Source of the DNA: an uncultured SAR116 cluster alpha proteobacterium
Lineage (GTDB): Bacteria; Pseudomonadota; Alphaproteobacteria; Puniceispirillales; Marisalimonadaceae
Direction of reading: 5' to 3'
Assembly (NCBI GenBank): GCA_902619485.1
Contig: CACNEF010000001.1
Span: 124,001-188,000, forward strand
Length of the DNA: 64,000 nt
Position 1 is the stretch's first letter. Every line of letters starts with the position of its first letter. Under the pieces are notes generated by a model. The model searched no databases, had not been told where the DNA came from, and was given only the letters and a program-made list of their open reading frames with translations. The position numbers and the translations under genes were made by a program. Shown piece by piece: positions 40,853-50,318 of the stretch.

Positions 40853-42043
40853 ATTATTTTTAAATTTAAAGTATAAAATCAATTTAAATATGAAATAACC
40901 AATAATTGGCATTATTATAAGACCATTACTTAAAGGAGTGAATTCACCCACAAATCCTAAAATTATACCTCCAACTGTTAATGATCCAAAAGAAATGCTT
41001 GACCACCAAGTTAAGACTCTAGCCCTATAAACTTCTTCTACTTCTAATTGGATAATTGTTTGAGTTCCAATACCAACTGCAGTTGTAGTAAAACCGACAA
41101 CTGTAAAAAATATTGCCATTGTATAAACTTCTGAAAAAAAGCCAATAATGCAGCTTATTATCAGACCAAGCATTAACATTGATACTAATTTAGTTTCAAT
41201 TTTACTTTTATTACTATTTCTAAAACCTATCCAAATTGATGCCAATAAGGCCCCAATACCCGCAGTAGTTGTAATTAAAGATAATCCAAAACTCCCTTGT
41301 TTTAATATTTCTCCTGCAATTGTTGGTTGAATTTCAAGCATCCCTCTGATAAAAAAGGCGCTTACAAAAACAACAAATAAACTTTTTAGAATAATGGGGG
41401 TCCTTAACGCAAATTTTCCACCTTCCAAAAATCTATGAAAAAAATTTCCTTGTAAAACTTCTTTCTTAATCCTTGTTCTTAAGGGCATATAAATTAAGAC
41501 TGGAATCAATGGAAGATAAGTTAATGCAGCAATCAAAAAAGTTACTTCAAGATTAAAAAAAGCTATCAATCCTCCAGCAAAAGCAGGACCAACAACTCTT
41601 GATCCATTAAAGGATGCAGAATTTAGACCTACAGCACTAGAGAGTAAATTTTTTGGAACAACAATAGAGACAAAAACCAATCTTACAGGGTGATAACAAG
41701 CACTTAATAAACCTTGTAAAACAGACAAAAAAGCTAAAGTAAATAGTGTATGTTGATCTAAATATTGTAAGAACCAAATTAATATTCCAATTAAAAACAT
41801 TAATATTTTTAATATTACACTTGCTACCCTCATATTCCAATTTTCTGCAAATACAGCAAAAAATGGTCCTAACACTCCTGCAGGTGCCATAAGAGCTAAA
41901 GTTACAAAACTTGTCCAAAATGTAGATTCTGTAATTTCCCAAGTAAGCCAACCAACTCCAATTTTTTGTATCCAGAGCCCAAAAAGAGAAACCGTATTAC
42001 TAAAAAAATATAAGCTAAATGGTCTATTTGATAACGCATTCAT
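40841..42043 (-). CDS. MFS exporter (EntS/MFS_3 type)
   Basis: Major facilitator with the EntS-like opening NRPFSLYFFSNTVSLFGLWIQKIGVGWLTWEIT and the region AVGLNSASFNGSRVVGPAFAGGLIA. 400 residues, 12 hydrophobic segments. It overlaps the alpha/beta hydrolase gene by four bases (ATGA), so the pair is co-translated, and its 3' end overlaps the convergent DMT gene by 12 bases. Export of a small hydrophobic compound is plausible but unproven. Confidence 0.83.
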   Translation of the reverse strand: MNALSNRPFSLYFFSNTVSLFGLWIQKIGVGWLTWEITESTFWTSFVTLALMAPAGVLGPFFAVFAENWNMRVASVILKILMFLIGILIWFLQYLDQHTLFTLAFLSVLQGLLSACYHPVRLVFVSIVVPKNLLSSAVGLNSASFNGSRVVGPAFAGGLIAFFNLEVTFLIAALTYLPLIPVLIYMPLRTRIKKEVLQGNFFHRFLEGGKFALRTPIILKSLFVVFVSAFFIRGMLEIQPTIAGEILKQGSFGLSLITTTAGIGALLASIWIGFRNSNKSKIETKLVSMLMLGLIISCIIGFFSEVYTMAIFFTVVGFTTTAVGIGTQTIIQLEVEEVYRARVLTWWSSISFGSLTVGGIILGFVGEFTPLSNGLIIMPIIGYFIFKLILYFKFKNNLFN

Positions 42044-42867
42044 GAATTAAAAAAAGTTTCTATAGCTTCGTTAAAGTCAGATGAGTTTTCACAATAAGGT
42101 GCGTGGCCAACATTTGAAAGCTCTAATACTTTTGCATGAGGTAATGATTGTTGTAATCTATTAGAACGATCGTTTGATACAACAATATCTTTTGAACCTT
42201 TTAATATAAGACATGGTTGATTAACTTTTAACAAACTAGTTGAAGTATCAAGTGTTTGCATAGCCATTCCACCTGACATTATGGAACCTTCTGTAATTTC
42301 TTCACTAATAATAGATAAGAAACTGAATATTTCTTTATCTTTCAATTCAGGCAACATCTTTTTAATTCTTAATTTACCAAATTCTTTATTAGACATCTTT
42401 TTTCTTTCTTCAAGTCTTTGACTATAGGGTTTCCTTAAAGGGCTCTGAGGCGGTAATGCGTAACCTTTATGAGTACATGACAAAACTAATTTATTTACAC
42501 TATCGGAAAAGTCAGCTGAAACAATTTGAGCTAACATGCCACCCATCGAGTGACCTACTAAGTCAAATTTCTTAATTCCTAAATTTGTTAGTAAGTTATT
42601 CACTAGCTTTGCAATCTCAAACATATTTAAATCCGCAGCATCTGATTTTCCAAAACCAGGTGCATCAATTGCAATTACTGACCTTTTATCTCTAAAATGT
42701 AAAAATTGAAAAGCCCAACTTTTGCTATTCCCGTTAAAACCATGCAAGAATACAATTGGTATATTATCATCAAATTTATTGATCCTAAAAGATGTGTTTA
42801 AATTATATTCTTTATCACTAAATATTTGTAATTCGGGAAGTTTTTTCAAAATTTCTAAGTGGTTCAA
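42040..42867 (-). CDS. Alpha/beta-hydrolase
   Basis: Serine hydrolase fold. An oxyanion HGFNG motif near residue 42, the nucleophile elbow GHSMGG near residue 105, an acid in ILKGSKDIVVSNDRS and the catalytic His in VGHAPYCENS. 275 residues. Start is TTG with AGGAGG 5 bases before it. Similar to lactone or ester hydrolases; substrate unknown. Confidence 0.85.
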   Translation of the reverse strand: MNHLEILKKLPELQIFSDKEYNLNTSFRINKFDDNIPIVFLHGFNGNSKSWAFQFLHFRDKRSVIAIDAPGFGKSDAADLNMFEIAKLVNNLLTNLGIKKFDLVGHSMGGMLAQIVSADFSDSVNKLVLSCTHKGYALPPQSPLRKPYSQRLEERKKMSNKEFGKLRIKKMLPELKDKEIFSFLSIISEEITEGSIMSGGMAMQTLDTSTSLLKVNQPCLILKGSKDIVVSNDRSNRLQQSLPHAKVLELSNVGHAPYCENSSDFNEAIETFFNS

Positions 42868-42939
42868 TGTCGCCTCCTGTAATTACTTTTTATAATAAAA
42901 AAAACAAAAAAGATTTAATTATATAAATTTATTTTATCT

Positions 42940-42968
42940 TTTGACTCTATGTTATTTTTAATTCAATG
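42940..42968 (+). promoter_or_regulatory. Possible promoter for the peptide-binding protein gene
   Basis: TTGACT (42940-42945) and, 17 bases later, CAATGT (42963-42968). The -35 is good, the -10 is poor. Candidate only. Confidence 0.28.
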
Positions 42969-42998
42969 TTTTTTTAAGGATATTTTAGGAGAGTAAAA

Positions 42999-44588
42999 AT
43001 GAAATTAATCAACAGACTTTTTATTATTTTGATAAGTTGTCTTTTATCAAGTGTTGCACTGGCAAAAGACCTCACTGTTGGATTGAAATCAGAGCCCAGC
43101 TCTATTGATCCACATTATCATAATCTTGGTCCAAATAATGCATTTGCAACCCATATTTATGGGACATTAGTTGGGTCAGACGAAAACCAACAACATTATC
43201 CAGATTTAGCTACTTCGTGGAAACCTATCAATGACACCACTTGGGAATTTAAGCTCAGAAAAGGTGTAAAGTTTCATGACGGAAGTGATTTTACTGCAGA
43301 TGATGTTCTCTTTACGGCTCAAAGAGCACAAAATGTTCCAAAATCTCCATCAGGTTTTGGTACTTACTTAAAGGGAAAGGAATTTATTAAAATTGATAGT
43401 CATACAATTCACATAAAAACTAAGAAACCCTATCCTTTGATGCCAAATGATATCATGACAGTTAAAATTATATCAAAGAAAAATGGACAAGGCGCAACCA
43501 CAGCTGACTATAATAGTGGTAAAGCAGCAATTGGTACTGGTCCTTATAAGTTTGTAGAGTGGGTGCCAGGAGATAAAATAGTATTAAAAGCTAACGAAAA
43601 TTATCATGGTGCAGGTACTGGAGCGCCTAAATACAAAAATATTTTATTTAAGCCAATTAAATCTGGTCCCGCAAGAATTGCAGCACTATTAGCTAAGGAT
43701 GTAGATTTTATAGATAATGTACCTCCTTTAAATGTTGCAAAAATGAAAAAAAATCCAACTATTAAGTTAAATAGCGGATCATCAAATAGAGTGATTTATC
43801 TTCATATGGACCAATTTAGAGAGGATTCACCTCATATTACAGCAATAGGTGGTGGTAAAATTAAAAATCCTCTAATGGATGTTAGAGTGAGAAAAGCTCT
43901 TTCTTTAGCAATTAATCGTGATGCAATGGTTTCAAAAGTGATGGAAGGTATTGCTGTAAAGGCAGGCCAATTATTACCAGCAGGTTTCCATGGTGTCTCA
44001 GATAAAATGAAACCAGATCCATATGATCCAGAAGCTGCAAAAAAGTTATTGGCAGATGCTGGTTATGGAAAAGGGTTTGAAATGACTATTCATGGTCCAA
44101 ATGATAGATACATCAATGATGCAAAAATTGCTGAGGCACTTGCACAGATGTTCTCAAGGATAGGTATTAAAGCAAAAGTTGAAACAATGCCAAAAGCTGT
44201 TTACTTCAAAAGAGCATCAAGAGGTGGTCCAAATAAGAGCCCTGAATTTAGTTTTATGGTCCTTGGTTGGGGTGCTGGTTCTGGAGAAGCATCATCTCCA
44301 TTAAGAGCTTTATTACATACTTATGACAAATCTATTGGTATGGGTAGAGCAAATAGAGGAAGACATTCTGATCCAGTTGTTGATAAGCTAATTCAAAAGG
44401 CGCTTGGAACAGTTGATTCAGACGCCAGAGGTAAACTTTTAGCTGAAGCTACCGAAGTGGCAGTTGGTAAAAACTATGGTGTTATTCCAATTCATTATCA
44501 AATGAATACTTGGGCTGCAAAATCTTCTTGTAGCTACACTCCAAGAACTGATGAAAGAACAATAGCAACATATTTAAAATGTAAATAA
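42999..44588 (+). CDS. ABC transporter periplasmic solute-binding protein (peptide/nickel class)
   Basis: Family 5 solute-binding protein (DppA/OppA class) that brings peptides or other polar solutes to the DppBC-like permeases that follow. Signal peptide to about LSSVALA, then DLTVGLKSEPSSIDPHYHN, LRKGVKFHDGSDFTADDVLFT and DVRVRKALSLAINRDAMV. 529 residues. GGAGAG precedes the ATG. A strong hairpin follows the stop, which usually keeps the binding-protein mRNA abundant. Confidence 0.93.
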   Translation: MKLINRLFIILISCLLSSVALAKDLTVGLKSEPSSIDPHYHNLGPNNAFATHIYGTLVGSDENQQHYPDLATSWKPINDTTWEFKLRKGVKFHDGSDFTADDVLFTAQRAQNVPKSPSGFGTYLKGKEFIKIDSHTIHIKTKKPYPLMPNDIMTVKIISKKNGQGATTADYNSGKAAIGTGPYKFVEWVPGDKIVLKANENYHGAGTGAPKYKNILFKPIKSGPARIAALLAKDVDFIDNVPPLNVAKMKKNPTIKLNSGSSNRVIYLHMDQFREDSPHITAIGGGKIKNPLMDVRVRKALSLAINRDAMVSKVMEGIAVKAGQLLPAGFHGVSDKMKPDPYDPEAAKKLLADAGYGKGFEMTIHGPNDRYINDAKIAEALAQMFSRIGIKAKVETMPKAVYFKRASRGGPNKSPEFSFMVLGWGAGSGEASSPLRALLHTYDKSIGMGRANRGRHSDPVVDKLIQKALGTVDSDARGKLLAEATEVAVGKNYGVIPIHYQMNTWAAKSSCSYTPRTDERTIATYLKCK

Positions 44589-44598
44589 GTTATAACCT

Positions 44599-44628
44599 AA
44601 GAACCAGAGCAGGTTTGCTCTGGTTCTT
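44599..44628 (+). terminator. Intercistronic hairpin after the binding-protein gene
   Basis: A perfect 12-bp stem: AAGAACCAGAGC (44599-44610), loop AGGTTT, GCTCTGGTTCTT (44617-44628). No real T-run follows (ATTATTAAAG), so it probably acts as a partial terminator or 3'-end stabiliser between the binding protein and the permeases, not a full stop. Confidence 0.75.
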
Positions 44629-44647
44629 ATTATTAAAGAATTCTAAA

Positions 44648-45625
44648 ATGACAGCATTTATTTGTACAAGATTCGCTCAAAGTATACTTGTTTTATTTAT
44701 TATGTCTCTTTTGGTTTTTGGAGGTGTAAATCTAGTAGGTGATCCTGTAGAAATGCTAATTAATCCTGAAGCTGATCAAGCCGAAGTAGAAAGAGTTATC
44801 CGCGAACTTGGACTCGATAGACCTGTAACAGAACAGTATTGGTATTTTTTAGTAAACGCCTTTAAAGGGGATTTAGGAAGCTCATTTATTTTTGGAGAAC
44901 CTGCCCTAAAGTTAATAATCCAAAGAATGCCAGCTACATTAGAACTGGCCTTGTTCTCATTATTTATATCCTTAATTATAGCAATACCTTTAGGTATATA
45001 CGCAGGATATAACCCTGACAGCAAAGCAAGTAAGGTTATTATGGCAGGTTCTATCTTAGGCTTTTCTATGCCAACATTTTGGGTTGGTATTATATTTATT
45101 ATGATATTTGCTGTTCAACTTGGATGGTTACCATCAACTGGTAGAGGTGAGATTGGAACCTTTATGGGCATAAATAGTTCTTTGTTTACTCTAAATGGAC
45201 TATCTCATGTTTTTTTACCTGCACTAAATTTGGCTTTATTTAAAATTTCTTCAGTCATACGTCTAACACGAGCCGGAACAAGAGAAATAATTCTTCAAGA
45301 TTATATTACGTTTGCTAGGTCTAAGGGAATTTCTGAAAAAAGAGTTGTATTGATACATGTTTTGAAAAATATTTTAATTCCAATTGTCACTGTTGTTGGC
45401 CTTGAATTTGGTTCCTTAATCGCCTTCTCAACAGTTACTGAAACTGTGTTCGCATGGCCTGGGATGGGAAAGTTAATAATTGATTCAATTTACAATCTTG
45501 ATCGCCCAGTTATTGTTGCATACTTAATGATCATTGTAACATTTTTCGTATTTTTAAACTTAATTGTCGATATAATTTATACGTTCTTAGATCCACGAGT
45601 AAGAATTAAAGGGGATCATCAATGA
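44648..45625 (+). CDS. ABC transporter permease, DppB-like
   Basis: Inner-membrane permease of the peptide class with six hydrophobic segments and the EAA-type loop RLTRAGTREIILQDYITFARSKGIS near residue 212. ATG 44648 (MTAFICTRFAQ) is the start; an upstream TTG at 44615 lies inside the hairpin stem and would add a non-family tail. 325 residues. Its stop overlaps the next start (ATGA). Confidence 0.93.
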   Translation: MTAFICTRFAQSILVLFIMSLLVFGGVNLVGDPVEMLINPEADQAEVERVIRELGLDRPVTEQYWYFLVNAFKGDLGSSFIFGEPALKLIIQRMPATLELALFSLFISLIIAIPLGIYAGYNPDSKASKVIMAGSILGFSMPTFWVGIIFIMIFAVQLGWLPSTGRGEIGTFMGINSSLFTLNGLSHVFLPALNLALFKISSVIRLTRAGTREIILQDYITFARSKGISEKRVVLIHVLKNILIPIVTVVGLEFGSLIAFSTVTETVFAWPGMGKLIIDSIYNLDRPVIVAYLMIIVTFFVFLNLIVDIIYTFLDPRVRIKGDHQ

Positions 45626-46500
45626 ACCCAAAATTAAGAAAATTTCTAGAATTCTGTAAAGATTTTTCTTCAAACAAGGTTGCTCTTGTCGCTTTTTTTA
45701 TTTTTTTACTTATTCTATTCGTAGCAATATTTGCACCTTTAGTATCTCCGACTGATCCTTACGATCTCAATACTGTTAGTATTATGAATAGTAGATTACC
45801 ACCATTTTCAGAAGATTTTTCTGGTAATTATTTTTTACTTGGTACTGATGGCGCAGGTAGGGACATGGTTTCAGCTATATTCTATGGATTGAGGGTAAGT
45901 TTAGGAGTTGGCGTTCTATCAGGTATTTTTGCTCTGATAATAGGTTCATTTTTTGGAATTTCTGCAGCTTTTTTTGGTGGTAGATACGAATCATTAATTA
46001 TGAGAATTGTGGACATTCAGCTAAGCTTTCCGTCTATTTTAGTTGCTTTAATTATCTTAGCTGCTTTTGGAAAAGGTGTTGAAAAAACTATCATTGCTCT
46101 AATTTTAGTACAGTGGGCTTATTACGCTAGAACAGCACGATCAAGTGCTCTAGTTGAAATAAATAAAGAATATGTTGATGCTGCTAGATGTTTAGCATTC
46201 GGAAACACACGAATAATGTTTAAACATATATTGCCTAACTGTATGGCTCCGTTAATTGTTGTTGGTACTTTGCAAACTGCACACGCAATTTCTTTAGAAG
46301 CCACACTAAGTTTTTTGGGTTTAGGTCTTCCAATAACAGAACCTTCTTTGGGTCTTCTAATAGGAAATGGTTTTGAATATATGTATAGTGGCGACTTTTG
46401 GATTAGCATATTTCCTGGCGTTGCATTACTTATAACTGTCGCTTCTATAAATTTAGTCGGAGATCATCTGCGGGATATGTTTAACCCAAGGCTTCACTAA
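45622..46500 (+). CDS. ABC transporter permease, DppC-like
   Basis: Second permease, with the family N-terminal FAPLVSPTDPYDLN, LGTDGAGRDMVS and the EAA loop YVDAARCLAFGNTRIMFKHILPN near residue 183. 292 residues. GGGGAT lies ahead of the ATG. The ATPase of this transporter is encoded on the other strand 1 kb downstream. Confidence 0.93.
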   Translation: MNPKLRKFLEFCKDFSSNKVALVAFFIFLLILFVAIFAPLVSPTDPYDLNTVSIMNSRLPPFSEDFSGNYFLLGTDGAGRDMVSAIFYGLRVSLGVGVLSGIFALIIGSFFGISAAFFGGRYESLIMRIVDIQLSFPSILVALIILAAFGKGVEKTIIALILVQWAYYARTARSSALVEINKEYVDAARCLAFGNTRIMFKHILPNCMAPLIVVGTLQTAHAISLEATLSFLGLGLPITEPSLGLLIGNGFEYMYSGDFWISIFPGVALLITVASINLVGDHLRDMFNPRLH

Positions 46501-46505
46501 AATTT

Positions 46506-47495
46506 CTAATAATAGTCACTTAATTTATACGCAAGTCTTACTGCTGTTTTACCTGGAAACAATCTTTTGGAAGGCATAATTAAAATAGTTTCTTCGAAGG
46601 GAGCATATACTTTTTCATTATCATCTTTCCCAATCAATACTCCCTTTTTTAAGGTTTCAAAACCTTGCCAATCTTGATCAAATTTAAAATTTTCACTTTT
46701 GATAGTTATAATTTTTCCAACTTTATAAACATCGTTTTGAAAGTTTAATACTTTATTTTTAAAGATAAAATCATCTGCAAAATTTTCATCCATTATTGAA
46801 GTAGTTCGTAAAAATCTTATCATAGTCTCAATTGCAACAATTTCAGATGACTTGGCCCAATGTTGCCCACATTCAACTAGAAGAGCATTTTTTTGACTTT
46901 CTTTATTAGAAAAGCCAAAATAATCTCTCATTCTCATTCCTTCATTATGTCCGGTATCAGATATTATTGGCATTTGCATGCCTACATCGCGAGCGAAATC
47001 AATACCTTTATTTAACATTCCAGCCATCATAAGAGGTACGCAAGGTTTTTGCATTGAATGTATATCCAACAAATAATCAACTTGAGACACAATATTTTTA
47101 ACTTCATTAGCTCTTAAAAATTCACTAGTTCTTTTTCTTTTGGGATCTTCTAAGACACCTTCTGCCCACAATCTATTAAAATCCTCTTCAACCCATCTTG
47201 TTCTATTTGGATTAAGAGGATCAAATGCTAAATAAGCCTCAATATTCATAAAACCTAGAGTTAATTTTCCACTTAATGGTCTATAGTCATTTTTAAGAAA
47301 CCAATCTATAGCAAGTGCCCCACAAGGTTCATTACCATGTACAATTGATGATATAAAAACGTGTGGACCACTTAAACCACTATCTAATGTAATAACATAG
47401 TCAATACCTGTGTTAGAATTTTTGTAAGGAGAAATGTCAGGATTAACTAATTCAACAGGAAATTCATTTTTATAATCTAATTTAGGGTCATTCAT
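46506..47495 (-). CDS. Succinylglutamate desuccinylase/aspartoacylase family protein
   Basis: Zinc carboxypeptidase-like amidase of the AstE/AspA/DoeB group, which removes an acyl group from N-acyl amino acids. Zinc site: VHGNEPCG near residue 53 (HxxE) and LDIHSMQ near residue 145. The catalytic Glu is probably in ALLVECGQHW. 329 residues. Its gene starts 5 bases after the stop of the ABC ATPase gene, on the same strand. Exact acyl and amino acid are unknown. Confidence 0.85.
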   Translation of the reverse strand: MNDPKLDYKNEFPVELVNPDISPYKNSNTGIDYVITLDSGLSGPHVFISSIVHGNEPCGALAIDWFLKNDYRPLSGKLTLGFMNIEAYLAFDPLNPNRTRWVEEDFNRLWAEGVLEDPKRKRTSEFLRANEVKNIVSQVDYLLDIHSMQKPCVPLMMAGMLNKGIDFARDVGMQMPIISDTGHNEGMRMRDYFGFSNKESQKNALLVECGQHWAKSSEIVAIETMIRFLRTTSIMDENFADDFIFKNKVLNFQNDVYKVGKIITIKSENFKFDQDWQGFETLKKGVLIGKDDNEKVYAPFEETILIMPSKRLFPGKTAVRLAYKLSDYY

Positions 47496-47500
47496 ATCTT

Positions 47501-49405
47501 TTAATTTTGGAGCTTCATTCCATCAAATGGTTTAACGTAGTGATCCTCTCCAAGTTTAATCATTTGAACATATTCAGGTTCATAGCCTATTGGTTTTAAC
47601 AAACTAGGAATTTCATCATTCATCAAGTTTAACTTCTTTTTTCTCTTAGTTGGATCTGCAATTGGAACTGCTGCCATCAATTTTTTTGTGTAAGGGTGTT
47701 GAGGATTTTCAAAAATTTGGCTTCTAAGTCCAATTTCAACTATTTCACCCAGATACATTACTCCTATTCTATGGCTTACTCTCTCAATTACAGCCATATC
47801 ATGGCTTATGAATAGATAAGTTAAACCGAATTCTTCTTGTAGCTCCATCATCAAGTTTACTACTTGAGCCTGAATAGAAACATCTAGTGCTGAAACTGCT
47901 TCATCAGCTATTATTAACTTAGGTTCTAATGCCAGAGCTCTAGCTATTCCAATTCTTTGTCTCTGTCCTCCAGAGAGTTCATGTGGATATCTAGAGTAAT
48001 ATTGTTCATCAAGTCCAACGCGATTTAATAATTTTATTACCCTACTATTTGATCCCAACTTAGGCTCTAATCCGTGCACCATTATTGGTTCCGCTATAAT
48101 TTGACCAACAGTCATTCTTGGATTTAAAGAAGCAAAAGGATCTTGAAAAATCATTTGCATCTTTTTTCTATATTCTATCATTTCTCTATTATTTAAATTA
48201 GTTAAGTCTACGCCTTCAAAAAAAACTTCGCCTCTTGTTGGTGACGTTAATCCTATTATACTTCTTCCTGTTGTGGACTTTCCACAACCACTCTCTCCAA
48301 CCAATCCAAGTGTTTCGCCTGGTTGCAAATTAAAACTTATATTTTCAACTGCATGAATATTTCCACCTGCTCTTCCAAAGTCTTGTTTGATTAAAAACCT
48401 TGTAGTCAGACCTTTGACTTCAAGCAATGGAGAAGAAGTCCTATTTACAGTATCTTTCATTTCTACAACCGTTTTTGTTGAAATTTTCTCTTTATTTTTG
48501 TGTTCATCAGAAGATTTAACATCAAGATTAACAAATTTTGCGGGTAGTTTTTTACCAATCATACTTCCAAGTTTTGGGACAGCTGCCAATAAAGACCTAG
48601 TGTATGGATGTTTAGGATTTTGAAATATTTCAATAGCAGTGCCTTCTTCAACTTTTTTACCTGCAAACATGACAACGACACTGTCAGCAACCTCAGCCAC
48701 AACACCCATATCATGAGTAATAAACATTACTGACATACCTATGTCTCTTTGTAACATTTTTATCAAATCCAGTATTTGTGCTTGTATTGTGACGTCCAAT
48801 GCTGTTGTAGGTTCATCTGCAATTAATAATGAGGGCTTACAACTTAATGCCATTGCAATCATAACTCTTTGTCTCATTCCACCAGAGAGTTCATGTGGAT
48901 ATTGATTTAACCTTTTTTCTGGTTCAGGTATTCTTACCAACTTGATCATTTCAAGTGCAATTTCAAAAGCTTCTTTTTTTGTTTTGCCTTGATGCTTAAT
49001 TATTGTTTCAGTAATTTGCATACCAATAGTAAAAACTGGATTTAGTGATGTCATAGGTTCTTGAAATATCATTGAGATGTCATTGCCTCTGATATCTCTC
49101 ATTTTTTCTTGATCAAGCCGAGTTAAATTTAGATTAAGATTGTTTTTTGATTGAAGGTTTATTTCACCAGAAACTATTCTACCTCCAGAATAATCAGTAA
49201 GTCTCATTAAAGATAATGCCGTAACAGACTTACCTGAGCCTGATTCACCTACTATTGCAATAGTCTCACCTTTATTGATTTTAAAAGAAATGCCATCAAC
49301 AGCTTTTACAACTTTATCTTTTAATTGAAATTGAACTTTAAGGTCTTTTACTTCAACAACTGATTCAGGAGTCTTATTTTTGATATTCAAATTACTTTTA
49401 TTCAT
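47501..49405 (-). CDS. Fused dual-ATPase of a peptide ABC transporter (DppD-DppF/GsiA-like)
   Basis: Two complete ATPases in one chain of 634 residues. First: GESGSGKSVTA (near 55), LSGGMRQRV, LLIADEPTTALD. Second: GESGCGKSTTG, LSGGQRQRI, LIIADEAVSALD. Each is followed by the oligopeptide C-terminal tail (KHPYTRSLLAAVP, QHPYTKKLMAAVP). It should energise the DppBC-like permeases encoded convergently at 44648-46500. It overlaps the upstream gene by four bases. Confidence 0.93.
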   Translation of the reverse strand: MNKSNLNIKNKTPESVVEVKDLKVQFQLKDKVVKAVDGISFKINKGETIAIVGESGSGKSVTALSLMRLTDYSGGRIVSGEINLQSKNNLNLNLTRLDQEKMRDIRGNDISMIFQEPMTSLNPVFTIGMQITETIIKHQGKTKKEAFEIALEMIKLVRIPEPEKRLNQYPHELSGGMRQRVMIAMALSCKPSLLIADEPTTALDVTIQAQILDLIKMLQRDIGMSVMFITHDMGVVAEVADSVVVMFAGKKVEEGTAIEIFQNPKHPYTRSLLAAVPKLGSMIGKKLPAKFVNLDVKSSDEHKNKEKISTKTVVEMKDTVNRTSSPLLEVKGLTTRFLIKQDFGRAGGNIHAVENISFNLQPGETLGLVGESGCGKSTTGRSIIGLTSPTRGEVFFEGVDLTNLNNREMIEYRKKMQMIFQDPFASLNPRMTVGQIIAEPIMVHGLEPKLGSNSRVIKLLNRVGLDEQYYSRYPHELSGGQRQRIGIARALALEPKLIIADEAVSALDVSIQAQVVNLMMELQEEFGLTYLFISHDMAVIERVSHRIGVMYLGEIVEIGLRSQIFENPQHPYTKKLMAAVPIADPTKRKKKLNLMNDEIPSLLKPIGYEPEYVQMIKLGEDHYVKPFDGMKLQN

Positions 49406-50268
49406 AAAATACCTTTTTCAATTTGTAATTTAATATCATTTAACAGACTTCCAATATTTGTTTTTAAAAGATCAAAATTGTCTGATTTTATTCTTGTTAT
49501 TTCATCCATATATAATCTTCTATTAACTTCAATTTGGACTGAATTCTTATTTGTTTTAGGATCACTATATGCATCTGTAAGTTCCATACCTTTATATGGA
49601 TCATTAATATCAACAGAGTAGTTTAAACTTCTTAAAAAATCTACAATAAGGTCAGTAAATTCTCTTTTACAAGATGTTCCATCTCTATCACCAATAACAA
49701 AATCTGGTCTCCTAGTACCTTTTTCTTGATCTGACATTGCTGTGGCTTTGTTTTGCATTGAATGAGCGTTTATGTGATAAAATTTTCCAAAACGTTGATA
49801 AGTACTACTCATAATTTCTTTAAGTGTTTTATGATAAGGTCTATGATAATTTTTAACCCTGTGAATGAATTCGCTAAATTTTATTTTATTTGCATACATA
49901 GGCTCTCCATTTGGAGGAATGCGCAACCAAATCAGACCAATCCCTAATTCACTCTTAATTGTAGGGTTGAATAAAAATTTTTCTTTCTTGACATCAAAAT
50001 CAATAAGTTCTTCACTTGGAAAATCAGTTTCTGCTCTATTGGGATCTATATATGATCTAGGAAAATTAGCATTTAGAATTACACCACCTATTTCAGAAAC
50101 ATAATTATATAATTCATCAACATATGAGTCTTCTGCTTGTCTTAATTTTGAAAATTCAGCCTGATGATTAAAATCAGATGGATAAATAACTCCACTATGA
50201 GGAGAATCGACTATTAAAGGAATAGATTGACCTTCTTCTCCATCAACGTTTAAAATCGTATCTAGCAA
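49402..50268 (-). CDS. N-formylglutamate amidohydrolase family protein
   Basis: Zinc amidohydrolase (HutG-like fold) that cleaves N-formyl-glutamate or a similar N-acyl amino acid. Typical text: IPLIVDSPHSGVIYP, DSYVDELYNYV, NFPRSYIDPNRAETDF and FYHINAHSMQNKA. 288 residues. No hut genes for histidine breakdown are near, so the role is more likely tied to the transporter in this operon. TTG start with AAGGA about 7 bases ahead. Confidence 0.88.
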   Translation of the reverse strand: MLDTILNVDGEEGQSIPLIVDSPHSGVIYPSDFNHQAEFSKLRQAEDSYVDELYNYVSEIGGVILNANFPRSYIDPNRAETDFPSEELIDFDVKKEKFLFNPTIKSELGIGLIWLRIPPNGEPMYANKIKFSEFIHRVKNYHRPYHKTLKEIMSSTYQRFGKFYHINAHSMQNKATAMSDQEKGTRRPDFVIGDRDGTSCKREFTDLIVDFLRSLNYSVDINDPYKGMELTDAYSDPKTNKNSVQIEVNRRLYMDEITRIKSDNFDLLKTNIGSLLNDIKLQIEKGIL

Positions 50269-50318
50269 AATGGATTCCTTATTTTCAAAATGTATAAATA
50301 TTATTGAGTGTAGTAAAA

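Noticed and set aside
42948-42995. 15-codon ORF (MLFLIQCFFKDILGE) ending just before the peptide-binding protein gene
   Set aside because: No ribosome site and no run of a regulated amino acid; likely chance in the leader.
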